Positions 56,861 to 64,000 of a DNA stretch of 64,000 nucleotides are shown piece after piece. The translations under genes and the position numbers were made by a program. Position 1 is the stretch's first letter. Each line of letters begins with the position of its first letter. This stretch comes from Actinomycetes bacterium (lineage in GTDB: Bacteria > Actinomycetota > Acidimicrobiia > Acidimicrobiales > Bog-793), in contig JAKABW010000002.1 of NCBI GenBank assembly GCA_021796535.1, positions 24,954 to 88,953 on the forward strand. Direction: 5' to 3'. The notes under the pieces were generated by a model. That model saw only the letters and a program-made list of their open reading frames with translations. It did not search any database and was not told the DNA's origin.

Positions 56861-57235
56861 TTTGGCATCTCCTTCAGTTCGTTCTTTATCGGCATATAGC
56901 CGGAAAATTTCAATCCGATCCCTTTATGGAAACAAATCGATATTTTGTCGTCATGCGGCTTCCGGTTACGGCGGAAAAGCCCTCTTTTGCAATGCGTAGA
57001 TTATATTACTATAAGACTCGACGGGCAAATATCTTTTTTATATCTAATGTTGGCAATTATCTTTCTTGTAAAAGCAAGCGCCGATGGAGAAATAAAAAGT
57101 AGCCCCAAAGCGGTTTTTGTCTTTTTAAAGACACTTTTTTCGGATGGTATTAAGGGTGTTACGGAAAGAACGCAACTTATTTTGATTCCCTTTGTCTTTC
57201 GGGAAAATCAAGTGCGGAGGCGCCGCGGCATTTGT
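56861..57235. other. Gap between fabG and acpP
   Basis: 375 bases in a block that is otherwise tightly packed. fabD, often here, is absent. A promoter for acpP-fabF is likely but not pinned down. The gap contains a plus-strand terminator-like hairpin at 57118-57140. Confidence 0.5.
57118..57140 (+). terminator. Terminator-like hairpin on the plus strand
   Basis: TGTCTTTTTAAAGACA (6-bp stem, 4-base loop) followed by CTTTTTT. It points opposite to the fab genes, and no plus-strand gene precedes it. Confidence 0.35.
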
Positions 57236-58009
57236 TTAGTAACCCATTCCGAGTCCGCCGTCGACTGCCATGACGCTTCCCGTGATATAGGAAGCCTCAG
57301 CAGAGGCTAAAAAGCAGACGGCCGCCGCTATTTCTTCTTTCGCTCCCACCCTGGCCAGCGGGACTTGGGTGAGCAGTGCGTCCAGCTGTTCTCTGGACAA
57401 AGCAGACAGCATGTCTGTGTCGACAAGCCCGGGGGCTATGACGTTTACCGTTATCGATCTCGATGCCACTTCTCTTGCCAAAGAGCGGCCGAATCCTATC
57501 ATTGCGGCTTTGGTGGCGGCGTAATTCGTTTGACCGGGATTGCCCGTCATGGCGACGGCCGAACTGATAAGTATGATTCGTCCCGATCTTTTTTTCAACA
57601 TTGCCGGCAGAGCTCTTTTTGTGGCTTTGTAGCAGGAAGTTAAATTTGTATCTATTACTTTGGACCATTTCTCTTCCGACATCCTTATCAACAGACTGTC
57701 GTCATTTATTCCGGCGGCCAGCACCAATACGTCACAGGCTCCGAACTCTTTTTCTGTTCTGCTAAAAAGGTTGTCGATGTCCTCCGTGGAAGCTATGTCG
57801 CAACGGATGGCTGTCAGTTCGTAAAGATCTTCGCTGTCTCCGAGCGGGGTTTTGTCGATGTCCGAGGGTTCGGTATTGTGATATGTAATGATGACCCTGT
57901 CTCCGAGAAGTTGAAATTTTTTAGCAGTTGCAAGTCCTATGCCCCTGGAGCCTCCGGTTATCACTACCGTCCTGGGTTTTTTGAGATCGTTGTCTTGTGT
58001 CGTGTCCAT
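57236..58009 (-). CDS. fabG: 3-oxoacyl-ACP reductase (FabG)
   Basis: A 257-residue short-chain dehydrogenase that uses NADPH to reduce beta-ketoacyl-ACP. Cofactor loop TGGSRGIGLA, NxAG-like VLAAGIND, catalytic Ser in LISSAVAMTGNPGQ and Tyr/Lys in NYAATKAA, then VNVIAPGLVDTDM. A slightly long acidic stretch (SDIDKTPLGDSEDLYEL) follows the second strand. It lies 20 bases after fabH. Confidence 0.92.
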   Translation of the reverse strand: MDTTQDNDLKKPRTVVITGGSRGIGLATAKKFQLLGDRVIITYHNTEPSDIDKTPLGDSEDLYELTAIRCDIASTEDIDNLFSRTEKEFGACDVLVLAAGINDDSLLIRMSEEKWSKVIDTNLTSCYKATKRALPAMLKKRSGRIILISSAVAMTGNPGQTNYAATKAAMIGFGRSLAREVASRSITVNVIAPGLVDTDMLSALSREQLDALLTQVPLARVGAKEEIAAAVCFLASAEASYITGSVMAVDGGLGMGY

Positions 58010-58028
58010 TATCTTCCTATCGGTATTT

Positions 58029-58943
58029 TTACCATTTCAATATGACGCTGGCCCATGTCATTCCCGCTCCGAAACCGGACAGAAGAATCAAATCGCCTCT
58101 CGTCAGTCTGTTCTCGTCAGCCGCTTTAGCTAAGGCAAGGGGAATTGAGGCGGCGGTGGTGTTGCCGGTCTCGGATATGGTCACCATGGTGTTCTCCATG
58201 GGAATATCGATCCTGGATGTTACCGCTTCTATAATTCTTATGTTTGCCTGATGGGGAACGAATAATTTAATATCTTTTGGGGAAACGGAAGTTTTTCTAA
58301 AAAGGGTTTTGATGGATTCGGAATCGCTTCTGACGGCTTGTTTAAAAACTTCTTTCCCGTTCATTTTAAGCTTATCGCCATGGTCAATGTATAAGAGGTT
58401 GTCACCGCCCCCGTTTGTGCCGGCTTCAAACCCGAGTATCAGTTCTTCCGCGTCCGGCTCGATGACCAGGGCTCCGGCTCCGTCTCCGAACAATACCGCC
58501 GTTTGTCGGTCTTGTTCGTCCACAAAACGCGACAGAGTGTCGGATCCTATAAGCAGTACTTTGGTGTCAAACTTATCAGCAATGCCGTAAGCACTCAGAA
58601 GCGCGTATATAAAACCCGCACAGGCGGCATTGCAGTCAAACGCTCCGCCCTGTATTCCGAGTTGCTCGTGAACTTTGGCGGATGTGGCAGGCATAAGGCG
58701 GTCGGGGCTGGCGGTTGCCAATATGACAAGACCGATATCTTTTGCGTCTGTACCGGATGCTTTCAAAGCGGCTTTCCCCGCCTCCGTCGCCAGTTCCGAA
58801 GTCGTGCCTCCGATATGTCTTTTGGCGATGCCGGTTCGTTCTCTGATCCATGCGTCGCTGGTATCCATTTTTTGGGCCAGATCATCGTTGGTTATGACTT
58901 TTTCCGGCAGTTTATATCCCCAGCCGGTTATGCGTGCACCCAT
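58029..58943 (-). CDS. fabH: 3-oxoacyl-ACP synthase III (FabH)
   Basis: A 304-residue condensing enzyme that starts fatty acid synthesis from an acyl-CoA and malonyl-ACP. The triad is Cys in DCNAACAGFIYAL (near 107), His in PHQANIRII and Asn in TGNTTAASIP. The ATG at 58943 (MGARITGWG) is directly behind GGAGG and preferred over 58964. It is the first gene of the leftward fabHG unit. Confidence 0.95.
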   Translation of the reverse strand: MGARITGWGYKLPEKVITNDDLAQKMDTSDAWIRERTGIAKRHIGGTTSELATEAGKAALKASGTDAKDIGLVILATASPDRLMPATSAKVHEQLGIQGGAFDCNAACAGFIYALLSAYGIADKFDTKVLLIGSDTLSRFVDEQDRQTAVLFGDGAGALVIEPDAEELILGFEAGTNGGGDNLLYIDHGDKLKMNGKEVFKQAVRSDSESIKTLFRKTSVSPKDIKLFVPHQANIRIIEAVTSRIDIPMENTMVTISETGNTTAASIPLALAKAADENRLTRGDLILLSGFGAGMTWASVILKW

Positions 58944-59267
58944 TTGTACCTCCGCATTAGACATTAGCCGTTTAAAATATATAAAGGCATAAAAGCGACA
59001 AATAAGAAACCCTTACCGTGCCGTGCAACAAGCAAAATATCCTTAAATACTTGCCGGTCCGGACAAATAAAAAGATAAGTTTTCACCGGTCCGAAAGCCA
59101 AAAAATCGGGTTTGTCGTTCCAAAACCGGCTCGGCGGCGCTTCTTCAAAGATCTATTGTCTTATTGTGTAAATATTTTTATACGTCGGTTTTTATACGTC
59201 GGAAAAATTTTCCGGCAGAGTTCGGGGATCTCCCGGCTCAATGCGACATCTCCGGCTTCGTGCCTTC
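58944..59267. other. Gap between MDMPI gene and fabH
   Basis: About 320 bases. It holds a perfect 14-base tandem repeat, TTTTTATACGTCGG at 59175 and 59189, followed by the small palindrome GGAAAAATTTTCC. This may end the MDMPI operon. The fabH promoter is expected here but is not clear. Confidence 0.45.
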
Positions 59268-59903
59268 TCAGATGATGCTGTATCCGTCGGGAAGTTTTTG
59301 GCGTCCGCACAGGGCAAGAAGCAACCCCGGTCCGTCGTTGTTTCTGACTGCCATCCGTGCGGCGAGTATGAGCGTCGCTTCGATGACGGGTTCGAGACAG
59401 ACCGGCACGGCCTGATTGGATGCTTTGGCTAAATCCAGACTGTGGACACACAGTTCGAATGTACGCGTCGGCAGGTACTCGATCAATTGCATTTGTCCGA
59501 CCGGTGTATCGAGTGCAGTGTTGTCTGCCGCGCTTCTTACCAATGCCGTGATACGTTCCGCCAAAGTATGCAGAGCCTGTCGTATGTCTTGGCCGAATCT
59601 CAAAGCCTCGCTCTTCCCGCGTTCGTAGATGTTTTCGTCACGGAGCCTCCTCTCTTCGGTCCCCGCCGGTTTCCACAGTGCCGCAAAGTAGTCTGCGGCC
59701 GTAATCTGAGAGGAGGATTGTGCCGCAGGTAACATATAATTTTCGATTGTGGAAAGAGCCCGGCCGGTGTGTCCCAGAAGATCCCGAATGTTAAATTTTC
59801 CCAAGGCGACAATATCAAATTGGCTTGTGTCCAAATTGTCTGCTATCTCGAGAAAAGCTTTTGCGGCGGCATCAAAGGAAGAGCGGACATCGGAAGAAGA
59901 CAT
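59268..59903 (-). CDS. Mycothiol-dependent maleylpyruvate isomerase-like (MDMPI/DinB) protein
   Basis: About 211 residues of the DinB-like four-helix fold. Typical MDMPI-N features are FNIRDLLGHTGRALSTIENYM near 50-70 and the metal-ligand region TRTFELCVHSLDLAKA (E and H), with a small C-terminal part. Relatives use mycothiol, the actinobacterial thiol, for isomerase or transferase reactions. The start is uncertain. ATG 59903 gives a normal N-terminus but a GGAGG lies 20 bases upstream, and the frame is open to 60005. It is the last gene of the TetR-controlled unit. Confidence 0.75.
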   Translation of the reverse strand: MSSSDVRSSFDAAAKAFLEIADNLDTSQFDIVALGKFNIRDLLGHTGRALSTIENYMLPAAQSSSQITAADYFAALWKPAGTEERRLRDENIYERGKSEALRFGQDIRQALHTLAERITALVRSAADNTALDTPVGQMQLIEYLPTRTFELCVHSLDLAKASNQAVPVCLEPVIEATLILAARMAVRNNDGPGLLLALCGRQKLPDGYSII

Positions 59904-60035
59904 AATCGGTGTTCTATAAGATTCCTCCGTGAAGATCAAGGGATAACCGTCAAAGGCATTTATCAGATTTGCCGCCGTGCTTTTTATCCAAAGATCGGAG
60001 AACAACTTATGGCGTGTCGGACAAAGAGAAGGGTA

Positions 60036-60950
60036 TCACAGTAAAACCACAATTTTTCCATGGACGTGTCCGCTTTTTTGCATGGCGACGGCTTCTTGAA
60101 TTTTTTCGACGGGAAACTTTGCGGCAATGGGAACCTTCAGTTTGCCGGAGGCAATTAAATCGATGAGATGACCGACGGCCTCTTTGGGGGCATTGCCTCC
60201 TCCTGTCGCGCGCACACCGCCGGGTGGATTCGTCCCGGCCGCAATTGTGACAATCCTGTCCGGAGCGACTCCCAGCTCCAAAGCGGCAGACACCGTTTCT
60301 GTTCCGACCAGATCGGCGGCGGCATCGATGGGACGGGGGTAGGTTTCTCGAATTCTTTCCGCAAGCCCCGGACCGTATGCAACGGGTTCTGCTCCGAGGC
60401 CGCTCACGAAGTCAAATGTAGTTTTTGAGCATGTGCCGATTACCTCGGCTCCGGCGAGTACCGCCAGTTGTACGGAAAAAACACCGACTCCGCCTCCGGC
60501 TCCTCCGATAAGCACTGTTTCTCCCGGTTTTACTTTAATGGTATCCATGACGGCATATGCCGTCATGCCGGCTATCGGGACGGAGCTAGCGGTGTCGTAG
60601 TCGAGCACATCGGGTATCCGGTGCAGATTTTCTGCTTTTACTATGGCGTAATCGGAAACGGCCCCACAAAGTGCCCCGCCGGCAACGCGTTCGCCGACAT
60701 TGAAGGCCGTCACATTTTCTCCCACCTCGTCTACGAGGCCGGCAAGGTCATGGCCGAATCCAGACGGCAGTGTGACTTTGAATGCCGCCGCCAGGTCCGC
60801 CGAAGAAAGAATTTTCCAGTCCATCGGATTAAGGGAAGCCGCCATGACGCGTACCCTTACTTCTCCCGGCCCCGGATGCGGTTCGGACACTTCTTTGAGC
60901 TCAAGTACTTCCGGTTCGCCAAAAGATTCAAAAATAACGGCTCTACTCAT
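60036..60950 (-). CDS. NAD(P)H:quinone reductase-like MDR oxidoreductase
   Basis: 304 residues of the zinc-free medium-chain dehydrogenase/quinone oxidoreductase group. The GroES-like start has SRAVIFESFGEPEVLELKEV and GHDLAGLVDEVGENV. The Rossmann part has VLIGGAGGGVGVFSVQLAVLAGAEVIGTC (GGxGGVG). No zinc-binding Cys set is seen. It starts at ATG 60950, overlapping the SDR gene by eight bases. The substrate is unknown. Confidence 0.87.
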   Translation of the reverse strand: MSRAVIFESFGEPEVLELKEVSEPHPGPGEVRVRVMAASLNPMDWKILSSADLAAAFKVTLPSGFGHDLAGLVDEVGENVTAFNVGERVAGGALCGAVSDYAIVKAENLHRIPDVLDYDTASSVPIAGMTAYAVMDTIKVKPGETVLIGGAGGGVGVFSVQLAVLAGAEVIGTCSKTTFDFVSGLGAEPVAYGPGLAERIRETYPRPIDAAADLVGTETVSAALELGVAPDRIVTIAAGTNPPGGVRATGGGNAPKEAVGHLIDLIASGKLKVPIAAKFPVEKIQEAVAMQKSGHVHGKIVVLL

Positions 60951-61878
60951 TTCCGGCCCCGCTTTCAAAATAAAAACCGGCGTTGATATCTTCAATCAGT
61001 TTAGGGTGCGACGGAAGCCATTTCAACTTTTCTTGCGTTATGCGGCTTGAGGTCGGAATGTCCGCTCCGATAAGGTCCGCCAAAAATCCGAAGTGAGATT
61101 CGGCCTCTTCCTCCGATATGGCAGATACGGCAAGATTCAATTTATTGCCGATTGCCGAAGCTATGTCATGAAAAGGGATTCCTTCTTCGGCAACCGCATG
61201 AAATACGGATCCCGGCGTTCCTTTCTCAAGTGCCAAGCGAAACAGCAAAGCGGTATCAAAACGGTGAACCGCCGGCCAACGGGTTTGACCGTTTCCCAGG
61301 TAACCGGAAATCTTATTGGTTTTGGCGATATTGACAAGAGCAGCGATAAAACCTTTGTCGCCTTTGCCGTGACAGGTGGGGGAGATGCGCACGGCCGAAC
61401 TCCTGATTCCAACGTCGGCCAAAGAAAGTACTGTCCGTTCCGCTCGGGATCTTTCCGCCAGCAATAAATTGTTTGTCATTTCCGGCAGCGGTCCGCTGTC
61501 TTCCTCGGTGGCAGTGCGTCCTTTGGCAAGACCAAAAACACCCGAGGCCACCACAAAAGGCTTTCCCGTGTTTTTCAAAGCCTGCCCAAATACCGTTATC
61601 GCGTTTAGGTTGGAAGAGAGAGCCTCCTGTAACCTGCCGCGAAAAGCAAGTTCGTGACGGAATGCCAGATGGACCACCCCGTCTGAGTTCATGGCAGCGG
61701 AGCGCAAAATATCGGCGTCGTCCAAATCCCCGCGGCACACTTCAGCTCCCATATTTCTGATTAACACGGCAGATTCTTCGGACCGTGCCAATCCTATGGG
61801 GGTATGACCGGCACCGATGAGTTCCGGGATAAGAGCAGATCCTATCCACCCCGATGCTCCTGTGATAAAAATGCGCAT
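60943..61878 (-). CDS. NAD-dependent epimerase/dehydratase-like SDR
   Basis: 311 residues of the extended/atypical SDR family. Rossmann motif FITGASGWIGSALIPELI and GLARSEES at the second strand, then VVHLAF. The usual Y-x-x-x-K is not evident; instead SRAERTVLSL is found in the equivalent region. This fits atypical SDRs that act as NAD(P)-dependent reductases of small carbonyls. It is the first gene of the unit, with operator sequence just upstream of its start. Confidence 0.82.
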   Translation of the reverse strand: MRIFITGASGWIGSALIPELIGAGHTPIGLARSEESAVLIRNMGAEVCRGDLDDADILRSAAMNSDGVVHLAFRHELAFRGRLQEALSSNLNAITVFGQALKNTGKPFVVASGVFGLAKGRTATEEDSGPLPEMTNNLLLAERSRAERTVLSLADVGIRSSAVRISPTCHGKGDKGFIAALVNIAKTNKISGYLGNGQTRWPAVHRFDTALLFRLALEKGTPGSVFHAVAEEGIPFHDIASAIGNKLNLAVSAISEEEAESHFGFLADLIGADIPTSSRITQEKLKWLPSHPKLIEDINAGFYFESGAGNE

Positions 61879-61897
61879 AAACTGTTTCCTCTCACTA

Positions 61898-61942
61898 TGA
61901 CAGTAACTGATATCACTATACAGATGATGTCAGCTACTGTCA
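61898..61942. promoter_or_regulatory. Double inverted operator between SDR operon and tetR
   Basis: TGACAGTAACTGATATCA (61898-61915) and, inverted, TGATGTCAGCTACTGTCA (61925-61942), with a nine-base spacer. The arms match at 16 of 18 positions. It sits between two divergent starts (61878 and 62013), the usual place for the binding site of a TetR repressor that controls both units. Confidence 0.75.
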
Positions 61943-62012
61943 ACACTATTGGGAAATATCTTTTCATGTGATAAGCACGGTCTGCATTTATTTCCTGACT
62001 ACAATCGGTTTT

Positions 62013-62576
62013 ATGGGACGTTGGCAGTCTGGGAGCGCGGAGAGACTTGTGGAAGCGGCTATTGAGCTCTTTGGCAGGAACGGTTTTGATCAAACGACGG
62101 CGGAGGACATAGCAAAAGAAGCCGGCTTGACAGAACGTACATTCTTTAGGTACTTTTCCGATAAACGTGAAGTACTTTTTTATGGGGCAGACGAGTTGAA
62201 AGAGCACATCAAGACCCTACTTTTGGATGCTCCTCTTGATGTCGCACCCCTGGAAGCGGTAGTGGGTGCGCTTGAAAAAGCAGGCCGGATATTTGACGAG
62301 CGTCGCGACTTTGTCAAAAAAAGACAAACCGTTATAGCTTCCAATCCGGAACTTTTGGAACGTGAGTTATTGAAGTTGGACGGCATTTCGGCAAGTATGG
62401 CCGACACTTTAATAAACCGCGGAGTTGTCGAACAAGTCGCCACCGTTACGGCGGAAGTGGGAATGACGATTTTTAAAATTGCGATGAGAAATTGGGCCGT
62501 AAGCGGCGGGGAGAAGGCACTGTCTGACACCATGAGAGGGTTGGTAGAAGATCTCAGACGCTACTGGATGCTGTGA
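62013..62576 (+). CDS. TetR-family transcriptional regulator
   Basis: 187 residues. The N-terminal helix-turn-helix is classic: AAIELFGRNGFDQTTAEDIAKEAGLTERTFFRYFSDKREVLFY. The C-terminal ligand domain is helical and unassigned. ATG 62013 fits the family; the frame back to 61968 would run into the operator. It probably represses itself and the divergent SDR-MDR-MDMPI operon and is released by a small electrophile or quinone-like ligand (inferred). Confidence 0.9.
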   Translation: MGRWQSGSAERLVEAAIELFGRNGFDQTTAEDIAKEAGLTERTFFRYFSDKREVLFYGADELKEHIKTLLLDAPLDVAPLEAVVGALEKAGRIFDERRDFVKKRQTVIASNPELLERELLKLDGISASMADTLINRGVVEQVATVTAEVGMTIFKIAMRNWAVSGGEKALSDTMRGLVEDLRRYWML

Positions 62577-62937
62577 AAATTATATTGGATTCTGACTAAT
62601 CTGGGTTAGGTCAGTTGAAGTTTCAGGACTATCAGTTAAGTACCTTTAAAAGGTAAGCGACTTCTTTTTGTATTGCGGGCATCTTGCTTTTTATCGCTGC
62701 GCTATCCAAAATACTTTTTACTATTCAAGGCTTATGTACTCACTAATTAAGTATTTGATTATTTATGCAATCTTTAGTTATATTGCTCTTAATATAACGC
62801 CACAGATACTTTTCATTTTTACAGATAGAAGACCTTAGGGTATATTCGTAGAAACCGGAAATATAAATTCGGGTTCTAATCAACAATGTATGGATTCAAT
62901 AAATATTTTCATAATGAGCATTTGCCGCATATTTTTT
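62577..62937. other. AT-rich gap between tetR and ssrA
   Basis: About 360 bases with no gene. A small palindrome, TACCTTTAAAAGGTA near 62640, followed by a T-rich stretch may end tetR. No duplicated tmRNA 3' end, integrase or other island sign is seen beside ssrA. Confidence 0.45.
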
Positions 62938-63288
62938 TGGTGGAGGTGGCGGGAATTGAACCCGCGTCCTCTGACACCTTGATAGTTATTCTCCGAGTGC
63001 AGTCAAAGGTATATTTTCAAAAGATGCCTTGCCTTTGACTTCATAGCATCCTTCTAGTCGCTTTAATTTCCGCTATTTACTTACGACATAGGCAAGTAGC
63101 GTGAGTCCTACTTTATGACACTCAAACACGCTCCGTAGGGCTGAGAACGGTTAAGCGTTGCTGTTAATTAAGCAGCAAGTGCGAGCGGTTGCTCGGCGTT
63201 TATTTTATTTTCCGGCTCTTTAACGTGGCTCCGGGACCACGACTCGCTTCCACTACCTTGATATTCAGAGTCGAGACCTATCACCCCC
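62938..63288 (-). ncRNA. ssrA: Transfer-messenger RNA (tmRNA)
   Basis: About 351 bases on the minus strand. The 5' end GGGGGTG (63288-63282) pairs with CACCTCC before the encoded A-CCA end (62938). The T arm reads CGGGTTCAATTCCCG. The tag frame ends GCACTTGCTGCTTAATTAA, giving ...LALAA and a double stop at about 63165-63170. The most likely resume codon is GCC (63197-63195), giving the tag AEQPLALAA. tmRNA rescues stalled ribosomes and tags their products for proteolysis. Confidence 0.93.
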
Positions 63289-63568
63289 CTTTGTCTAGTA
63301 TTCTACCACGAAAACGTGATTACCAATAGTACGCTAGGTCTAAAATCGCAATCTAGACCAATGATCTTTGTCGGAGATGTGCTGAAATCATTTGATGACA
63401 GATCACGATGTTTCTGCTATTCGATAAGCCACATTGTAAAAAACTATTTCAATTATATGGAATTGCGGTACTGCATCATCTATAGTATTTTTAACAAAAT
63501 ATACCGAAATAGCAGGATATAAGACCTTGTTGGTAATCTAAATTATAAACACCATCATAGGTTAGGGT

Positions 63569-64000
63569 ATGGTAAAAGCAATGAATAAGAAAATGTCTTT
63601 GGCGGCGATAATCTTATTGTTGATGCCGTTGGTAACGATTTTGTTTCCGGTATCGGCTCAAGCGTCAACCGGCGTAACCTATTCATTGTACGCCCGTCTG
63701 CCTTTTCTGTCACCGTTAGAATCTTTTTACAATTCCGGTAATAATACCTTATATGTCGTAACAGGAAGTAGCAGTGTCGATGCATGGAATGCAGCGACCA
63801 AATCCTTGGAAACACCCATCGCTACTTCGAGTGGACTCACCTCAGCGGTATTTGACCCGACAAATAACACTTTGTATGCCATTGCATACTCGGGCACGAT
63901 TACGCCAATCAACACTTTGACAAATAAGCCGGAAACACCCATCGCTACTTCGAGTGGACTCACCTCAGCGGTATTTGACCCGACAAATAACACTTTGTAT
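63569..64000 (+). CDS. Secreted beta-propeller (YVTN/NHL-like) repeat protein, 5' part
   Basis: Open from ATG 63569 to the window edge (144 codons). Residues 1 to about 32 are a signal peptide: basic start (KAMNKKM), hydrophobic core (LAAIILLLMPLVTILFPV) and an A-Q-A cleavage region. Then come repeats with the beta-propeller pattern: FYNSGNNTLYVVTGSSSVDAWNA and AVFDPTNNTLYAIAYSGTITPINT, period 41 residues. The codons for ETPIATSSGLTSAVFDPTNNTLY are repeated without a single change 123 bases apart, so the array is recently amplified or homogenised. It is likely a surface or exported protein. An upstream GGTTAGGG is a weak ribosome-binding site. Confidence 0.75.
   Translation, partial: MVKAMNKKMSLAAIILLLMPLVTILFPVSAQASTGVTYSLYARLPFLSPLESFYNSGNNTLYVVTGSSSVDAWNAATKSLETPIATSSGLTSAVFDPTNNTLYAIAYSGTITPINTLTNKPETPIATSSGLTSAVFDPTNNTLY
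63808..64000 (+). repeat. In-gene tandem repeat, 123-bp period
   Basis: A 70-base block at 63808-63877 recurs unchanged at 63931-64000; the 53 bases between belong to the first unit. The array continues past the window. Confidence 0.85.

Noticed and set aside
62577..63300. Integration island at the tmRNA 3' end
   Set aside because: No integrase, no duplicated ssrA end and no foreign gene cluster beside it.
63808..64000. Regular repeats that might be a CRISPR array
   Set aside because: The 123-bp period stays in one open frame behind a signal peptide and encodes beta-propeller units; the spacing and length do not fit CRISPR.

Overview
This 64 kb window is a mostly well-packed bacterial chromosome segment of medium GC content. 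It comes very probably from the phylum Actinobacteriota, and I would guess class Acidimicrobiia, although no rRNA is present to settle it. The signs are: a division cluster that runs ftsQ-ftsZ with no ftsA; a MurG with the actinobacterial GGGTAGH nucleotide-sugar loop; an FtsZ ending in an Asp-rich tail plus DVPSFLK; a DUF1844 gene next to infC; a mycothiol-type MDMPI/DinB protein; and a DUF929 thiol protein. Both ends are cut inside genes: a pilus accessory gene at the left edge (minus strand) and a secreted beta-propeller gene at the right edge (plus strand).

Region 1-16.6 kb is a type IV pilus locus. It holds a PilX-like partial gene, the major pilin pilA with its own promoter and terminator, and the minus-strand operon pilB - MshEN-PilT - pilC - pilMN (a natural PilM-PilN fusion) - pilO. 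The prepilin peptidase pilD and a second, stand-alone PilT follow. Between pilA and pilO lies a nested transposon scar: an IS1634-type element (about 4034-6011, 17-bp inverted repeats, 6-bp target duplication) inserted in the end of an IS3-type orfB. Its transposase is broken by a frameshift.

Region 17-31.5 kb is the division and cell-wall (dcw) cluster, driven by a promoter whose -10 box is overlapped by four 10-bp-phased MraZ boxes: mraZ, rsmH, ftsL, ftsI, murE, mraY, ftsW, murG, murC, murB, ftsQ, ftsZ. murF and murD are absent from their usual places. An unknown coiled-coil protein with a histone H1-like tail follows ftsZ.

Region 32-49.5 kb is housekeeping: nadK-recN, a DUF929 membrane thiol protein, pyrG, a NUDIX hydrolase, xerD, def-fmt-rpe-hisG, a cold-shock-like protein, DUF1844, infC-rpmI-rplT, a SpoU methylase, and pheS-pheT. 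infC probably starts at an AUA codon, and fmt probably at CUG.

Region 49.5-64 kb holds bioB, a NYN-domain RNase, bioD with a UbiB/ABC1 kinase, a fatty-acid synthesis block (fabH, fabG, acpP, fabF), and a redox operon (SDR, quinone-reductase-like, MDMPI) that diverges from a TetR regulator across a double inverted operator. Then come tmRNA (ssrA) and the partial beta-propeller gene. No CRISPR array, rRNA or tRNA gene was seen.
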